This document shows positions 8,017-17,300 of a DNA stretch of 64,000 nucleotides, one piece after another. Under the pieces are notes generated by a model. The model worked only from the letters and a program-made list of their open reading frames with translations, made no database searches and was not told the origin of the DNA. A program made the translations under genes and the position numbers. The stretch lies in assembly GCA_030739735.1 (NCBI GenBank), contig JASLYQ010000001.1:62001-126000 (forward strand). The letters are read 5' to 3'. The stretch comes from Alphaproteobacteria bacterium. Lineage in GTDB: Bacteria > Pseudomonadota > Alphaproteobacteria > UBA7887. Each line of letters starts with the position of its first letter. Positions within the stretch are counted from its first letter, which is position 1.

Positions 8017-8412
8017 CTACCAGATGATCTTGTCGGGGTCACCTTCGTAGAGCGAGCGGATATAGGCGATGAGCTTCCAGATCTGCTCGTCGCTGAGGTC
8101 CTTCGACCAACCCACCATGTTGGTGCCGGGCCGGCCCTGGGAGATGGCCTTAAACAGGGTCTTGTCGGTCGGTGTGTAGACCCAATCGTCGTCGGTTAGG
8201 CTAGGGCCAAGGCCCCCTTCCGCCTTGCCGCCGTGGCAGCTGTAACAGCCGGCGCTGCCCCACAGCGACTTGCCCTCGGCGACCGCTGCCGTGTCGTCCA
8301 TATAGGGATTGCCGTCGTTTCCCGGCGCCGCGGTGATATTGGCCTCGTCACCGATACCCGCATGGGCGGGGAGGATGAAGAGCAATAAAGCGAGGAGCCG
8401 TAAATAAGGCAT
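8017..8412 (-). CDS. Periplasmic c-type cytochrome
   Basis: A 131-residue secreted monoheme cytochrome c. The signal peptide MPYLRLLALLLFILPAHA decides the start; an open frame to 8472 exists but would bury it. Heme attachment is C56-Y-S-C59-H60 and the likely axial methionine is M99 in GTNMVGW. It lies downstream of the PQQ alcohol dehydrogenase on the same strand, so it is probably the electron acceptor of that enzyme, as with cytochromes cL and c550 in known systems. An intrinsic terminator between the two genes should make its expression lower or separate. Confidence 0.88.
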   Translation of the reverse strand: MPYLRLLALLLFILPAHAGIGDEANITAAPGNDGNPYMDDTAAVAEGKSLWGSAGCYSCHGGKAEGGLGPSLTDDDWVYTPTDKTLFKAISQGRPGTNMVGWSKDLSDEQIWKLIAYIRSLYEGDPDKIIW

Positions 8413-8434
8413 ACCGATTCTGTCGCAAATGTCC

Positions 8435-8471
8435 AAAAAAGTGCCCTCGAGGCGCCGTGGCCTCGAGGGCA
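8435..8471 (-). terminator. Intrinsic terminator between PQQ dehydrogenase and cytochrome c
   Basis: A perfect 12-base stem (TGCCCTCGAGGC at 8442-8453 pairing with 8460-8471) encloses a six-base loop. On the minus strand a run of six T follows at 8440-8435. It sits 19 bases past the dehydrogenase stop and 22 bases before the cytochrome start, so it may attenuate rather than end transcription. Confidence 0.85.
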
Positions 8472-8489
8472 TATTATGCAGCTTGGCGT

Positions 8490-10205
8490 CTAGTGCAATG
8501 CGAAGCCGACGATGATACCGCCCTTGCGGCTACCTTTCAGCCACGGCGCGCCACCCTGGCCGAAATGGGCCCAGCCGGTCCAACCGCCGAAGCCAGACGG
8601 CACGGCGATATATTGCGTGCCGTCAACCGTGTAGGTCGACGGGCTGCCGAAGATGCCGGAGCCGGTCTGGAACGACCACAGTTCTTCGCCCGTGTCCTGA
8701 TCATAGGCGCGGAACTCGCCCTCCGGCGTGCCGGCGAAGACTAGGCCGCCACGTGTCGAGAGCAGGCCGCTGGTAAAGGGCGAGCGGTCCTTGACCACCC
8801 ACATCTTCTCACCAGTGCGTCCGTCGAAGGCAACGAGTTGCCCATGGCCAGTGTTCCAGCCCACGGTGCCAATGCCCCAATAGGGCTTACCGATGGTGCG
8901 CTCGGGTGGGTTGAGGCCGGCGCCGATCGGTGCGCTCATAATATCGACACAGATTTCGCGACTTGGCACGAACACCCAGCCAGTGTCCGGGTTCACGGTC
9001 ATCGGGTTCCACCACTTGCCGCCTTCCGAGGCCGGGCAGATGTTCTTGGCCTCGTAGTCGTAGGTCGGAACCTTCTCCATATTCCAGATCGGCCGGCCCT
9101 CGTAGGTGAAGCCGGTAGCCCAGTTCACGATCGAGATCGGCACGCCGTAGCGGAACCTACCGTTGGTGCGATCGATCTTATACAGGAAGCCGTTGCGATC
9201 ACCGTGTAACCAGACCTTCTCGGAGCCATAGTCGACTAGGATAGGCTCATTGTTGCCGTCATAATCCCAAACGTCGGCCGGCGTGTACTGAAAGTAGAAC
9301 TGGATCTCTCCGGTATCCGGATCTAGCGCCAGGGTGGAGTTGGAGTAGAGGTTGTCGCCGGGACGTACGGTGCCGTCCCAGTCGGGATTAGGATTGCCGA
9401 CACCCCAATAGAGTAGATCGAGCTCGGGGTCGTAGGAGCCGGTTAGCCAGGTTGAGGCGCCGCCATGCATGGCTGCATCGGTCGAGCCCCAGGTGTCGTG
9501 GCCGGGCTCTCCGGGCCCCGGGATCGTATAGGTGCGCCAAGCCTGCGCGCCGGTCTCACTATCAAGCGCCTCGATATAGAGGCGGGTCGGATATTCGGCG
9601 CCCGACATGCCAACAACGACATTGCCTTTGACCACGAGCGGCGCCACCGTCATGGTAATGGCCTTCTCCCAGTCACCGACGGTGACGTCCCAGACAACCT
9701 CGCCCGTGCCCTTGTTCAGGGCTACAACATGACTGTCCGGCGTGGCCACGAATACTTTGTCGCCATAGAGCGCGACGCCGCGATTACCAATATCGCAGCA
9801 CATCTTGCCGGCAACGCCTTCCGGCATCTGATGCGCGTAGCGCCAGATCTCGGTGCCGTTCTCGGCATCGAGCGCATAGGTGTGCCCGTGTGAAGCGGTG
9901 GCATACATGACGCCGTTGTGCACCACAGGCGTTGTGTTCTGAGCGTCGAGCGTGCCCAGCGAGAAGATCCACTTCGGCACCAGCTCGCCGACATTGCCCG
10001 TATTGATCTGTCCCAGGGTGCTGTAGCGGTTGCCCGTGTAGTTGCCGGGCGCCATCAGCCAATTGTTGGGATCTCCTGCCGCTGAGCGCAGCATTTCGTC
10101 CGTGACGATCTCCTGGGCATGCGGGCCGCTCGCGAAAAGCGGCATGGCCGCCACAGCAACGCCCGCGATGAGCGCCACAAAGACCTTAAGGCATTTCTTC
10201 CACAT
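8490..10205 (-). CDS. PQQ-dependent alcohol dehydrogenase, probable lanthanide type
   Basis: A 571-residue periplasmic quinoprotein of the methanol/ethanol dehydrogenase family that oxidises primary alcohols and passes electrons to cytochrome c. It has a signal peptide of about 30 residues and an eight-bladed propeller with repeated GxxxW blade motifs. The vicinal disulfide pair is C136-C137. Likely metal ligands are E204 and N271, and the catalytic Asp is D314. In WDYDGNNE a second acidic residue, D316, lies two positions after the catalytic one. In characterised enzymes this extra Asp marks lanthanide-dependent XoxF/ExaF/PedH types, whereas calcium enzymes have Ala, Ser or Thr there. Its cofactor would come from the pqq genes 4 kb away. 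Confidence 0.92.
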   Translation of the reverse strand: MWKKCLKVFVALIAGVAVAAMPLFASGPHAQEIVTDEMLRSAAGDPNNWLMAPGNYTGNRYSTLGQINTGNVGELVPKWIFSLGTLDAQNTTPVVHNGVMYATASHGHTYALDAENGTEIWRYAHQMPEGVAGKMCCDIGNRGVALYGDKVFVATPDSHVVALNKGTGEVVWDVTVGDWEKAITMTVAPLVVKGNVVVGMSGAEYPTRLYIEALDSETGAQAWRTYTIPGPGEPGHDTWGSTDAAMHGGASTWLTGSYDPELDLLYWGVGNPNPDWDGTVRPGDNLYSNSTLALDPDTGEIQFYFQYTPADVWDYDGNNEPILVDYGSEKVWLHGDRNGFLYKIDRTNGRFRYGVPISIVNWATGFTYEGRPIWNMEKVPTYDYEAKNICPASEGGKWWNPMTVNPDTGWVFVPSREICVDIMSAPIGAGLNPPERTIGKPYWGIGTVGWNTGHGQLVAFDGRTGEKMWVVKDRSPFTSGLLSTRGGLVFAGTPEGEFRAYDQDTGEELWSFQTGSGIFGSPSTYTVDGTQYIAVPSGFGGWTGWAHFGQGGAPWLKGSRKGGIIVGFALH

Positions 10206-10550
10206 GTTGTTTCCTCCCGAATGATCAAAATGTCCAGCGGAGGCCGCACGTCAGGCAGGATTTGCAAGAAATCGCTCCGATATTCACTGTCCAGATTGCC
10301 GTCCGTCCTTCCCCACGGGGCAATGGTGCATGAATCGACGGCCGCCGACAAGGGAATGTAGCGTTGCAATTCTCACCGCTGATCCCGGCAATCGCGGGAG
10401 AATTCAGCCCAGAGGTAAGGCTGGAGAGCAACGCACGCTGTCGGCGATTCCATACTTTACTCTCCTCGCCTTCCATGGCTTTGCGTGCCCTATTCTTCTT
10501 GCGGCCGTCCTATCTCAGCAGCTTTCTTAGGCTGGGATGGCAGGATGTAG
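10206..10550. other. Gene-free stretch upstream of the PQQ dehydrogenase
   Basis: It presumably contains the dehydrogenase promoter. A ribosome site (GGAGG type) lies just upstream of the start at 10205. Short open frames on both strands show no recognisable protein. I see no other feature. Confidence 0.5.
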
Positions 10551-10724
10551 GAACGCAAGAGCCGGCTCAATGATCGGAAGCGGGATCGTCTGATCAAACA
10601 CTTCGTGGCGGGCACGGCGGTACGTACCGCGACGGCACTTATCGGCATATACCAGAACACGGCGGCCTCGTTCCACACGTGGCGGCGTGAGGAAGGGCAA
10701 GCACGGTCTGGGTGCCGCCGTTAG
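10551..10724 (+). pseudogene. IS1595-family transposase N-terminal fragment
   Basis: Plus-strand translation reads KSRLNDRKRDRLIKHFVAG followed by TAVRTATALIGIYQNTAASF. This matches the helix-turn-helix N-terminus of IS1595/ISPna2-type transposases (typically RLSxxKQxRLLEHFVAG, then AAxLIGVNxxTAxxYFHRLR). Similarity stops near 10695 and a TAG follows at 10722. The zinc and catalytic domains are missing and no terminal inverted repeats are evident, so it is an old fragment. Confidence 0.6.
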
Positions 10725-10791
10725 ATCACTTCCATGTGAGACAGAACCAGTCTTACCGATGCCTTCTCAGCAGAAAATAACCTTAAGAATG

Positions 10792-12189
10792 TCATGGTAT
10801 CCCTTTGTCTACTAACAGTGGTCGTGGATCCACTACGTTCTTGCCGAGCCCCACGGCCGTCTCGTCGAGACCGAAGGCGAGCGCCGCAAGCTGAGTTCCG
10901 TGCAGGATTGGCAGCTCGCTATCAAGGCCGAGCTGGGGCTGTCTGGCGTCGAGGTTGAGATGGCACATCGGACACATAGTGACGACGGCCTCGGCGCCAG
11001 CCGCACGAGCTTTATCAAGCACCGTGCGCGACATCTCCTGCGCGACATGCGTCTGGCTCAGGCCCAGGGCGCCGCCGCAACACGCGGTCTTGTGCGACCA
11101 ATCGAGGGGTTCCGCAGCCAGCGCGCGCACCATGTCGTCCATGCGGCGTGGATATTCCGGGTGCTCGGCGCCGGTCAGCGCTGCCGGCCGGGTGATCAGG
11201 CAGCCATAGTAGCAGGCGACCTTTAGCCCATTAAGCGGGCGCCTGACGCGTGACCTGATCTCGGGCAAACCTGCGCGCTCAACAAGCGTATCGAGAAAAT
11301 GCTCGACCTTGACCGTGCCGCGATAGGAGTAGCCCGCTTTGGCCCGCGCTTGGCTCGAGATATCGCCGCCGTGCCGATCGGTACGCTCAGCCGACTTCAG
11401 CCTAGCAAAGCATTTGCTGCAGGGTGAGGTCACTGTGTCGAGCCCCATCCGCTCGACACTGGCGATGCCGCGCATGGGCATACCGATAGCCATCACCGGG
11501 TCGGTCGCCGGTGCCGGGGTGGCACCACAACATTGCCAATCCGGCGGCTCGACCAGCTCGATGTCGAGCGCCGCAGCGGTGGCGCGCACGCTGCGACCAT
11601 ATTCGACAGAGGTCGAATCTAGCGCGCAGCCAGGAAAGAAGCCTACCGCCTTATCACTCTGCACCGACGCGGGTTTCACCCGGCGCGGCAGGCTAGGGAA
11701 GAGATGGAGCCTACCGCGCCTGATCAGCGCCCAACCCATGCGCAGATCCTTGAACAGCTTGCCCTGGGCCAGGTTCAGCAGCACACCAAAGCCGAACTCC
11801 CAGGCTCGGCCGAAAAATTTCACATGCCCCATAAAGAGGTGGTTGAAGCGCGCTATTCCGGGCACGCCGGGGGCCACACCGCGCCGCTTGGACTCGACGC
11901 AGAGTGCGGCCATGACCGCGGCCACGTCGATCTCCTGCGGGCAGCGCGTGGTGCAGGTCTGGCATGAGGCACAAAGCCAGATCGTGTGGCTCGCCAGCAC
12001 ACCCGTGTCGTCGAGTTGAAGGCTGCGCATAACCTGGTTGGGTGCAAGGTCTAAATGCCTGGCCAGCGGGCAGCCGCTGGTGCAGCGGCTGCACTGGTAG
12101 CAACGAAACACGTTGTCGCCAGTCGCCTGGCTGATGGCCTCGGCGAGTGAACCGGCCTCCGCGGGCGCCTCTATCATTGCCGTGCTCAT
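10792..12189 (-). CDS. HdrC-HdrB fusion (heterodisulfide reductase-like iron-sulfur protein)
   Basis: A 465-residue fusion. The N-terminal HdrC part has two [4Fe-4S] motifs, C30/C33/C36/C40 and C73/C76/C79/C83. The C-terminal HdrB part has two CCG domains, with CCG at 220-222 and 370-372 and their partner cysteines C257/C260 and C406/C409. CCG domains bind the noncubane clusters that reduce disulfides in methanogens. In bacteria, HdrBC homologues instead form an electron relay between HdrA and a partner oxidoreductase. It is the last gene of the five-gene unit, overlapping metF by four bases. A partner role with MetF is inferred from this context. Confidence 0.88.
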   Translation of the reverse strand: MSTAMIEAPAEAGSLAEAISQATGDNVFRCYQCSRCTSGCPLARHLDLAPNQVMRSLQLDDTGVLASHTIWLCASCQTCTTRCPQEIDVAAVMAALCVESKRRGVAPGVPGIARFNHLFMGHVKFFGRAWEFGFGVLLNLAQGKLFKDLRMGWALIRRGRLHLFPSLPRRVKPASVQSDKAVGFFPGCALDSTSVEYGRSVRATAAALDIELVEPPDWQCCGATPAPATDPVMAIGMPMRGIASVERMGLDTVTSPCSKCFARLKSAERTDRHGGDISSQARAKAGYSYRGTVKVEHFLDTLVERAGLPEIRSRVRRPLNGLKVACYYGCLITRPAALTGAEHPEYPRRMDDMVRALAAEPLDWSHKTACCGGALGLSQTHVAQEMSRTVLDKARAAGAEAVVTMCPMCHLNLDARQPQLGLDSELPILHGTQLAALAFGLDETAVGLGKNVVDPRPLLVDKGIP

Positions 12190-13169
12190 AACACCGGCCG
12201 CGGCTCAAGGCCGGCTGCCTCTACGATAGGCCCGACCACGGCCTCCCACTCGATGGCCATAATATGCACGCCAGCCACGCCTTCAATCTCGCGCACCTGC
12301 TCAATTTGCTCGACGCAAATCCTGATGCCCTCGGCGCGCCAGGCTTCTTGTCGCGCCGGCTTGTCCTCCTTGGCGATATCAGCCACTGCACCTGCCATGC
12401 GCTCGATATATTCGTCGGCCACGGTCATACCGGGAACCCTGTCGCGCATGTAGCGCGCCATGCCGGCGCTCTTGAGGGGCCCGACGCCAGCCAGGATGGC
12501 AACCCTTTCGTGCAAGCCCATATCGACCACACGCTTCATGTAGTCGTGGAACAGAGGCATGTCGAAGATCAGCTGAGTCTGCACAAAATCGGCTCCAGCG
12601 GCGATCTTTTTAGCGAGGCGAAAGTGGCGCAGGTCGACTGGGTCGGCGAAGGGATTTGCGGCAGCGCCGATAAACAGGCGTGGACCACCGCCAGGAATCT
12701 CCTCGCCACACTGGAAGTGGTTTTCGTCGCGCATATCCTTGGCCATGCGCAGCAGCTGCATGGAATCGATATCGTGGACGTTCTTAGCGCCCTGGTGATT
12801 GCCGAACGACTGGTGGTCGCCGCTGAGGCAGAGCACATTGGTGATGCCATGTCCTGCAGCGCCCAGTAAATCGCTCTGCATGGCCAGGCGGTTGCGATCG
12901 CGACAAGTCATCTGGATGACTGGCTCGAGGCCCTCCTGCACCATGGCAATACCGGCGGCAATGCTGCTCAGGCGCACGATGCCGGTCTGGTTGTCGGTGA
13001 TGTTCGCCGCATCCACATGACCCTTGAGCAGCTCGATCTTCTCGCGCACCTGCGCCATATCGTGGCTCTTGGGCGGCCCCAACTCAGCAGTGACAGCAAA
13101 ATGCCCCTGCGCCAGAACACCCTCCAGATTGCTGCGGGTCTTCCGAGTCTCTGATATTGCGCCGTCCAT
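12186..13169 (-). CDS. metF: Methylenetetrahydrofolate reductase
   Basis: An FAD-containing TIM-barrel enzyme of about 327 residues that interconverts methylene- and methyl-tetrahydrofolate. Hallmarks include the N-terminal VTAELGPPKSHD, NITDNQTG with the folate-contacting acidic residues, the NVLCLSGDH loop and ADFVQTQLIFD. Either the GTG at 13172 or the ATG at 13169 could start it; both overlap the metV stop. MetF clustered with metV and hdr genes belongs to the type that lacks an NADH site and depends on partners for electrons in acetogens. This differs from the stand-alone MetF of methionine synthesis. The overlap with metV and hdrCB supports a complex. Confidence 0.92.
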   Translation of the reverse strand: MDGAISETRKTRSNLEGVLAQGHFAVTAELGPPKSHDMAQVREKIELLKGHVDAANITDNQTGIVRLSSIAAGIAMVQEGLEPVIQMTCRDRNRLAMQSDLLGAAGHGITNVLCLSGDHQSFGNHQGAKNVHDIDSMQLLRMAKDMRDENHFQCGEEIPGGGPRLFIGAAANPFADPVDLRHFRLAKKIAAGADFVQTQLIFDMPLFHDYMKRVVDMGLHERVAILAGVGPLKSAGMARYMRDRVPGMTVADEYIERMAGAVADIAKEDKPARQEAWRAEGIRICVEQIEQVREIEGVAGVHIMAIEWEAVVGPIVEAAGLEPRPVL

Positions 13170-13855
13170 CACTCGCCCTCAGCGTCCGGCATACGCAGGT
13201 CGTCACGAACGATACGCCTGAGGCCGCCGTCTCTGCTGGTCGACCAATCCTTGACCGGCTCGACCTCCATCAACCGATCCATCAGACCAAGTTTGGCCGA
13301 GCGCTCCCATATCATTTGCCAGGCGCAGGGGATGGAGGGATCAACCTCGCACTTCCCGTCCTGAGTGCCACCGCAGGGTCCGTTGAATAGCGATTTGGCG
13401 CAGCGCGTTACCGGGCAGATGCCCGCCGTCTTGTCGAGCACACAACTGCCGCAGGCCTGACAGCGCTCCTCCCAGACACCCTGCTCTGTGGGTCGGCCCA
13501 TGAAGGTCGTGTTGAGTGCCGGCAGCACGCGCTTATCGGGGTATCGATCGGCCAGACTTTGGACGCCGATGCCGCAGCCGAGCGAGAGGATGGCGTCGTA
13601 GTCGTCGAGCCCTTCGGCCAACGGCTCGAGGTATTCATCCTCGCACTGGCGCTGCACCGTGGTCTCCTCGACCGCCAGCGGCTCGCCGTCAACACGGCTT
13701 GCCATGCGCAGCGACGAGGCGAGAATACCGACCTCGCGGGCGCTGCCGGCGAAGCAAACCGTGACGCAGGTGCCGCAGCCCACGGCAAGCACCTTGCGGC
13801 AGCCTTCCATCATCGATGTGATTGCCGCGAGCGGCTTCTGTTCAGCGACGATCAT
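13169..13855 (-). CDS. metV: MetV, methylenetetrahydrofolate reductase zinc/iron-sulfur partner
   Basis: A 228-residue protein of the MTHFR C-terminal family. It has a cysteine-rich N-terminal segment (CRKVLAVGCGTCVTVCFAG) and a second cluster, CQACGSCVLDKTAGICPVTRC, followed by the family mark LFNGPCGGTQDGKCE. In acetogens MetV binds MetF and Fe-S clusters that feed its flavin. It is encoded directly upstream of metF with a shared stop/start and overlaps mvhD by four bases. Identification is good; electron path details are inferred from homologous systems. Confidence 0.88.
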   Translation of the reverse strand: MIVAEQKPLAAITSMMEGCRKVLAVGCGTCVTVCFAGSAREVGILASSLRMASRVDGEPLAVEETTVQRQCEDEYLEPLAEGLDDYDAILSLGCGIGVQSLADRYPDKRVLPALNTTFMGRPTEQGVWEERCQACGSCVLDKTAGICPVTRCAKSLFNGPCGGTQDGKCEVDPSIPCAWQMIWERSAKLGLMDRLMEVEPVKDWSTSRDGGLRRIVRDDLRMPDAEGE

Positions 13856-14301
13856 GTTTCACCTTCAAGCTGATCGTTCCCTATGCGCAAGGGGCTAGCG
13901 CCCAGCGCCCTGACTTCCTCGACCATCTCCGAGGCATGCTCGGCAAACTGCGCACCCATCGCCGCCGAGATGTTGACCATACGAATACGCGCCTCGTCGA
14001 GGCCGATCTCGGCGAGCTGTCGGCGCACGTAGTCCACGCGTTGCTTGGCATACAGGTTCCCCGTCTGGTAATGACACTTGCCCGACAAGCAGCCGGCGAC
14101 GAGAACACCATCGACGGCGGCCTCGAAGCTGCGCAGCACCGTCAGCACGTCGACGCGGCCGGTACACGGCAACTCAACGATCTTCAGCGACGGCGGATAG
14201 GAAAGCCGCGACGAGCCCGCAAGATCGGCCGCCGCATAGGCGCAATGGCGGCAGCAGAAGGCGATGATGGAGGGTTCAAAATCGGGCTCGGAGTCGCTCA
14301 T
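13852..14301 (-). CDS. mvhD: MvhD-like [2Fe-2S] electron transfer subunit
   Basis: A 149-residue protein of the methyl-viologen-reducing hydrogenase delta family. Conserved cysteines lie in AFCCRHCAYAAADLAG (C16, C17, C20), in VELPCTGRV and in VAGCLSGKCHYQTGN. In methanogens MvhD delivers electrons from the hydrogenase to HdrA. Here no hydrogenase genes are present, so it probably links HdrA to MetFV or to a pyridine-nucleotide module. It overlaps hdrA and metV by four bases each. Confidence 0.9.
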   Translation of the reverse strand: MSDSEPDFEPSIIAFCCRHCAYAAADLAGSSRLSYPPSLKIVELPCTGRVDVLTVLRSFEAAVDGVLVAGCLSGKCHYQTGNLYAKQRVDYVRRQLAEIGLDEARIRMVNISAAMGAQFAEHASEMVEEVRALGASPLRIGNDQLEGET

Positions 14302-17300
14302 GCCGGAACTCCCTCAAGCATTTCTGGGCTGAACAATGCATCGATTTTCGACATTACCTGACCGTCGGTATAGTGGCGGAGCTCGATCGCCTGGGCCGGG
14401 CAGGCTGCGGCGCACAATCCACAGCCTTGGCACAATGCCGGCTCGATCGCTGCCGCACCTGGAATGCCGCCGACGCCGGGAAGCTCGGTATCAATGCGCG
14501 TTGCACCGTAGGCGCAGCTTCGCACACAAGTCAGACAGCCAACGCAAAGCGCGGTATCAACCGTAGCGACCTGGCCGCCGACTGTGATGGTGTCTTTCGA
14601 CAGCACCCGCGCGGCGCGTGCCGCCGCCGCCCGAGCTTGGACGATGGCCTCATCGAGCAACTTTGGGTAATGCGCCAAGCCGGCCATGAAGATGCCTTCG
14701 GAAAGAAAATCGACCGGACGCAACTTGACATGTGCCTCAAGGAAATAGCCTTCCATGTCGACGGGAACCTTGAGGCGGTTGCTCAGCTCCTGCGTTGCCG
14801 GCGCTGGCACGACAGGGGTGCTGAGTACCAGCAGATCAGGCTGCAACACCATCTCCTTGCCCAGAATTTCTTCCCAGGCGCGCACTTCGACGGTGTTCCC
14901 ATCGACACTAACGGTTGGCTTGCGCGCGGCCTCATAGCGCAGGAAGATGATGCCGCTCTCGCGCGCCTCCGTATAGAGCCTCTCCTTGAAGCCGTACACA
15001 CGCATGTCGCGGTAGATCACAGTTATGCGGACGCTGGGGTCGAGGCGCTTGAGCACGAGCGCGTTCTTCAGCGCCGAGGTACAGCAGATACGTGCGCAAT
15101 ACCGCTCCGCGGGACCGACACATTGGATCATCACCACGGACTTAGGCAGGTTTTCTCCCGCGGCCAGCAACCCCTCAAACTGTTGCTGGGTGACGATGCG
15201 CGGGCTCGACCCGTAGCCGTATTCGTCGCCGCGATATTCAACGCCGCCAGTGGCGAGCACAGTGACACCATGAGCCACCTCCACAGTGCCGCCGCTGCCA
15301 GTGAGGGCCGAAGAGAAGTTGCCGAGAAAGCCGCCGGTCGACCTCAGCTCGCTGCCGAGATGCAGGGTGACCAGCGGGTGAGACCCTACCGCCTTTACAA
15401 GCTCGGCCAGAAAAGCCTGGGGATCGGCCTCGGCGTCGCAGCCAAAATGGAGTTGGCGCAGGTTACCGCCCAGGCTGTCCTCGCGCTCGACAAGATCCAC
15501 CGGAAAACCCTGCTCGGCCAGCGCCAGGGTTGCGGTCATGCCCGCGGCACCACCGCCGACAACCAGGGCGGTCTTGACGATCGGCATCTCGGCGGTTTCC
15601 AGCGGCCGTAGCCGCGCTGCCCGTGCCGTCGACATGCGCACCAGGTCCTTGGCTTTCTCAGTCGCCGCCTGGCGTTGTTGGCCATGCACCCATGAGCACT
15701 GATTGCGGATGTTGGCCATTTCGAAAAGATATGGGTTGAGTCCCGCTTCACGGATGCTGCTCTGAAACAGGGGCCCATGGGTGATCGGCGTACAGGCAGC
15801 CACCACAAGCCGGTTGGCGCCAAGCTCGCGCACCTTCTCGGTGATCTGCGCGATGCTGTCCTGCGAGCAGGCATAAAGCGTGTCCTCGGCGTGGATAACG
15901 CCCGGCAGCGCCTTGGCATATTCGGCAACGTCGGGGACATCGAGATAGCCGCCGATATTGGTACCGCAATGGCAAACGAAGACGGCGGTGCGCGTCTCAT
16001 CGTCTTCGACGCAGCGCTCGGGTGGATAGTAGGCTTCGCGTGCCAGGGTGCCGCGTGCGCGGGTCAACAGGGCAGCCGCGCTCGCCGCCGCACCGGATGC
16101 ATCGAGGAGCGATTCGGCGATGTCCTTGGGCTCGCGGAAAGTGCCCGCAGCAAAAACACCCGGCCGAGTCGTCTGCAACGGATCGAACGGTTGCGTCCGG
16201 CAGAAGCCATGGGCGTCGAGATCAATGCCGGAGCGCTCGCCGAGGACCCTGGCGCTGTCGCCGATTTCCATCCCGACCGAAAGCACCACCATGTCAAACT
16301 CCTCTGCCACCATCTCGCCGCTCTCGACATAATTCACCAGTAACCCGCCGCTAGCTGGGTTCTCCTCCAGCGACGACAGACGGCAGCGCACATAGCCGAT
16401 GCCGTGGGTCTCGCGGGCCTTGCGATAATAACCCTCGTAGCCCTTGCTGAAGGCACGCGTGTCCATCATGAAGACGACCGCCTCGGCGCTCGGTAGTTGC
16501 TCGATGAGCCGGCGCGCTTGCTTGGCGGCGTACATGCAGCAAACCGATGAACAATAATCGTGCGACTGGTCGCGCGAGCCTACACATTGCAGAAAGGCGA
16601 TTTTCTTTGGCGTCCCACCGTCGGATGGGCGCTGTATATTGCCAGTGGTGGGGCCGGAGGCGCTCAACAGCCGCTCAAGCTGGAGCGACGTGATGACGTT
16701 GGCATGGCGCCCGAAGCCGAGTTCCTCGGACAACTCCGCCCTGCTGGGCCGGAAGCCCGGTGTCAGTATTACCGCGCCAACCTCGATCTGGCGTGTACTC
16801 TCAGCCATCTCGTGGTCAATGGAGCCGAGCCCGCAGGCATCGGAGCACATCAGGCATTCCGAGCAGATGCCACAGGAGAGACACCGCGATGCTTCGGCCA
16901 TGGCCTGCAAAGAAGTGTAGCCGCCCTCGACCTCCACGAAGCTGCCCACGGCGTCTGCGCTCTCGATATACGGCTGGGGCTGGCGCGGTGCCAAAGCAAG
17001 CTCGCCCTTGAGCACGCGGGCATCGAGCTCGGTCTGGCTCAGCTCGGCGACAGCTGTTTTTGGCGCCGTCGCCGCCATGTCTTTGCCGCGTAAGTGGTGC
17101 TGAATCGCCGTGGCGCAGCGGTGCCCGCTGGCAACCGCCTCGATGACGAAGGCGGTACCGCTGATGCTATCGCCCGCGGCGAACACGCCAGGCCGACCGG
17201 TGGCACAGGTCTCGGGGTCGACGGCGATGGTCCAGCCCTTGGTAACGTTGACGCCGGCATCATCGGGGATAAAGCCGAGGCCGACGCGTTGGCCAACCGA

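Noticed and set aside
14373-15611. 412-residue plus-strand ORF opposite hdrA
   Set aside because: Antisense shadow; hdrA has clear motifs throughout on the minus strand.
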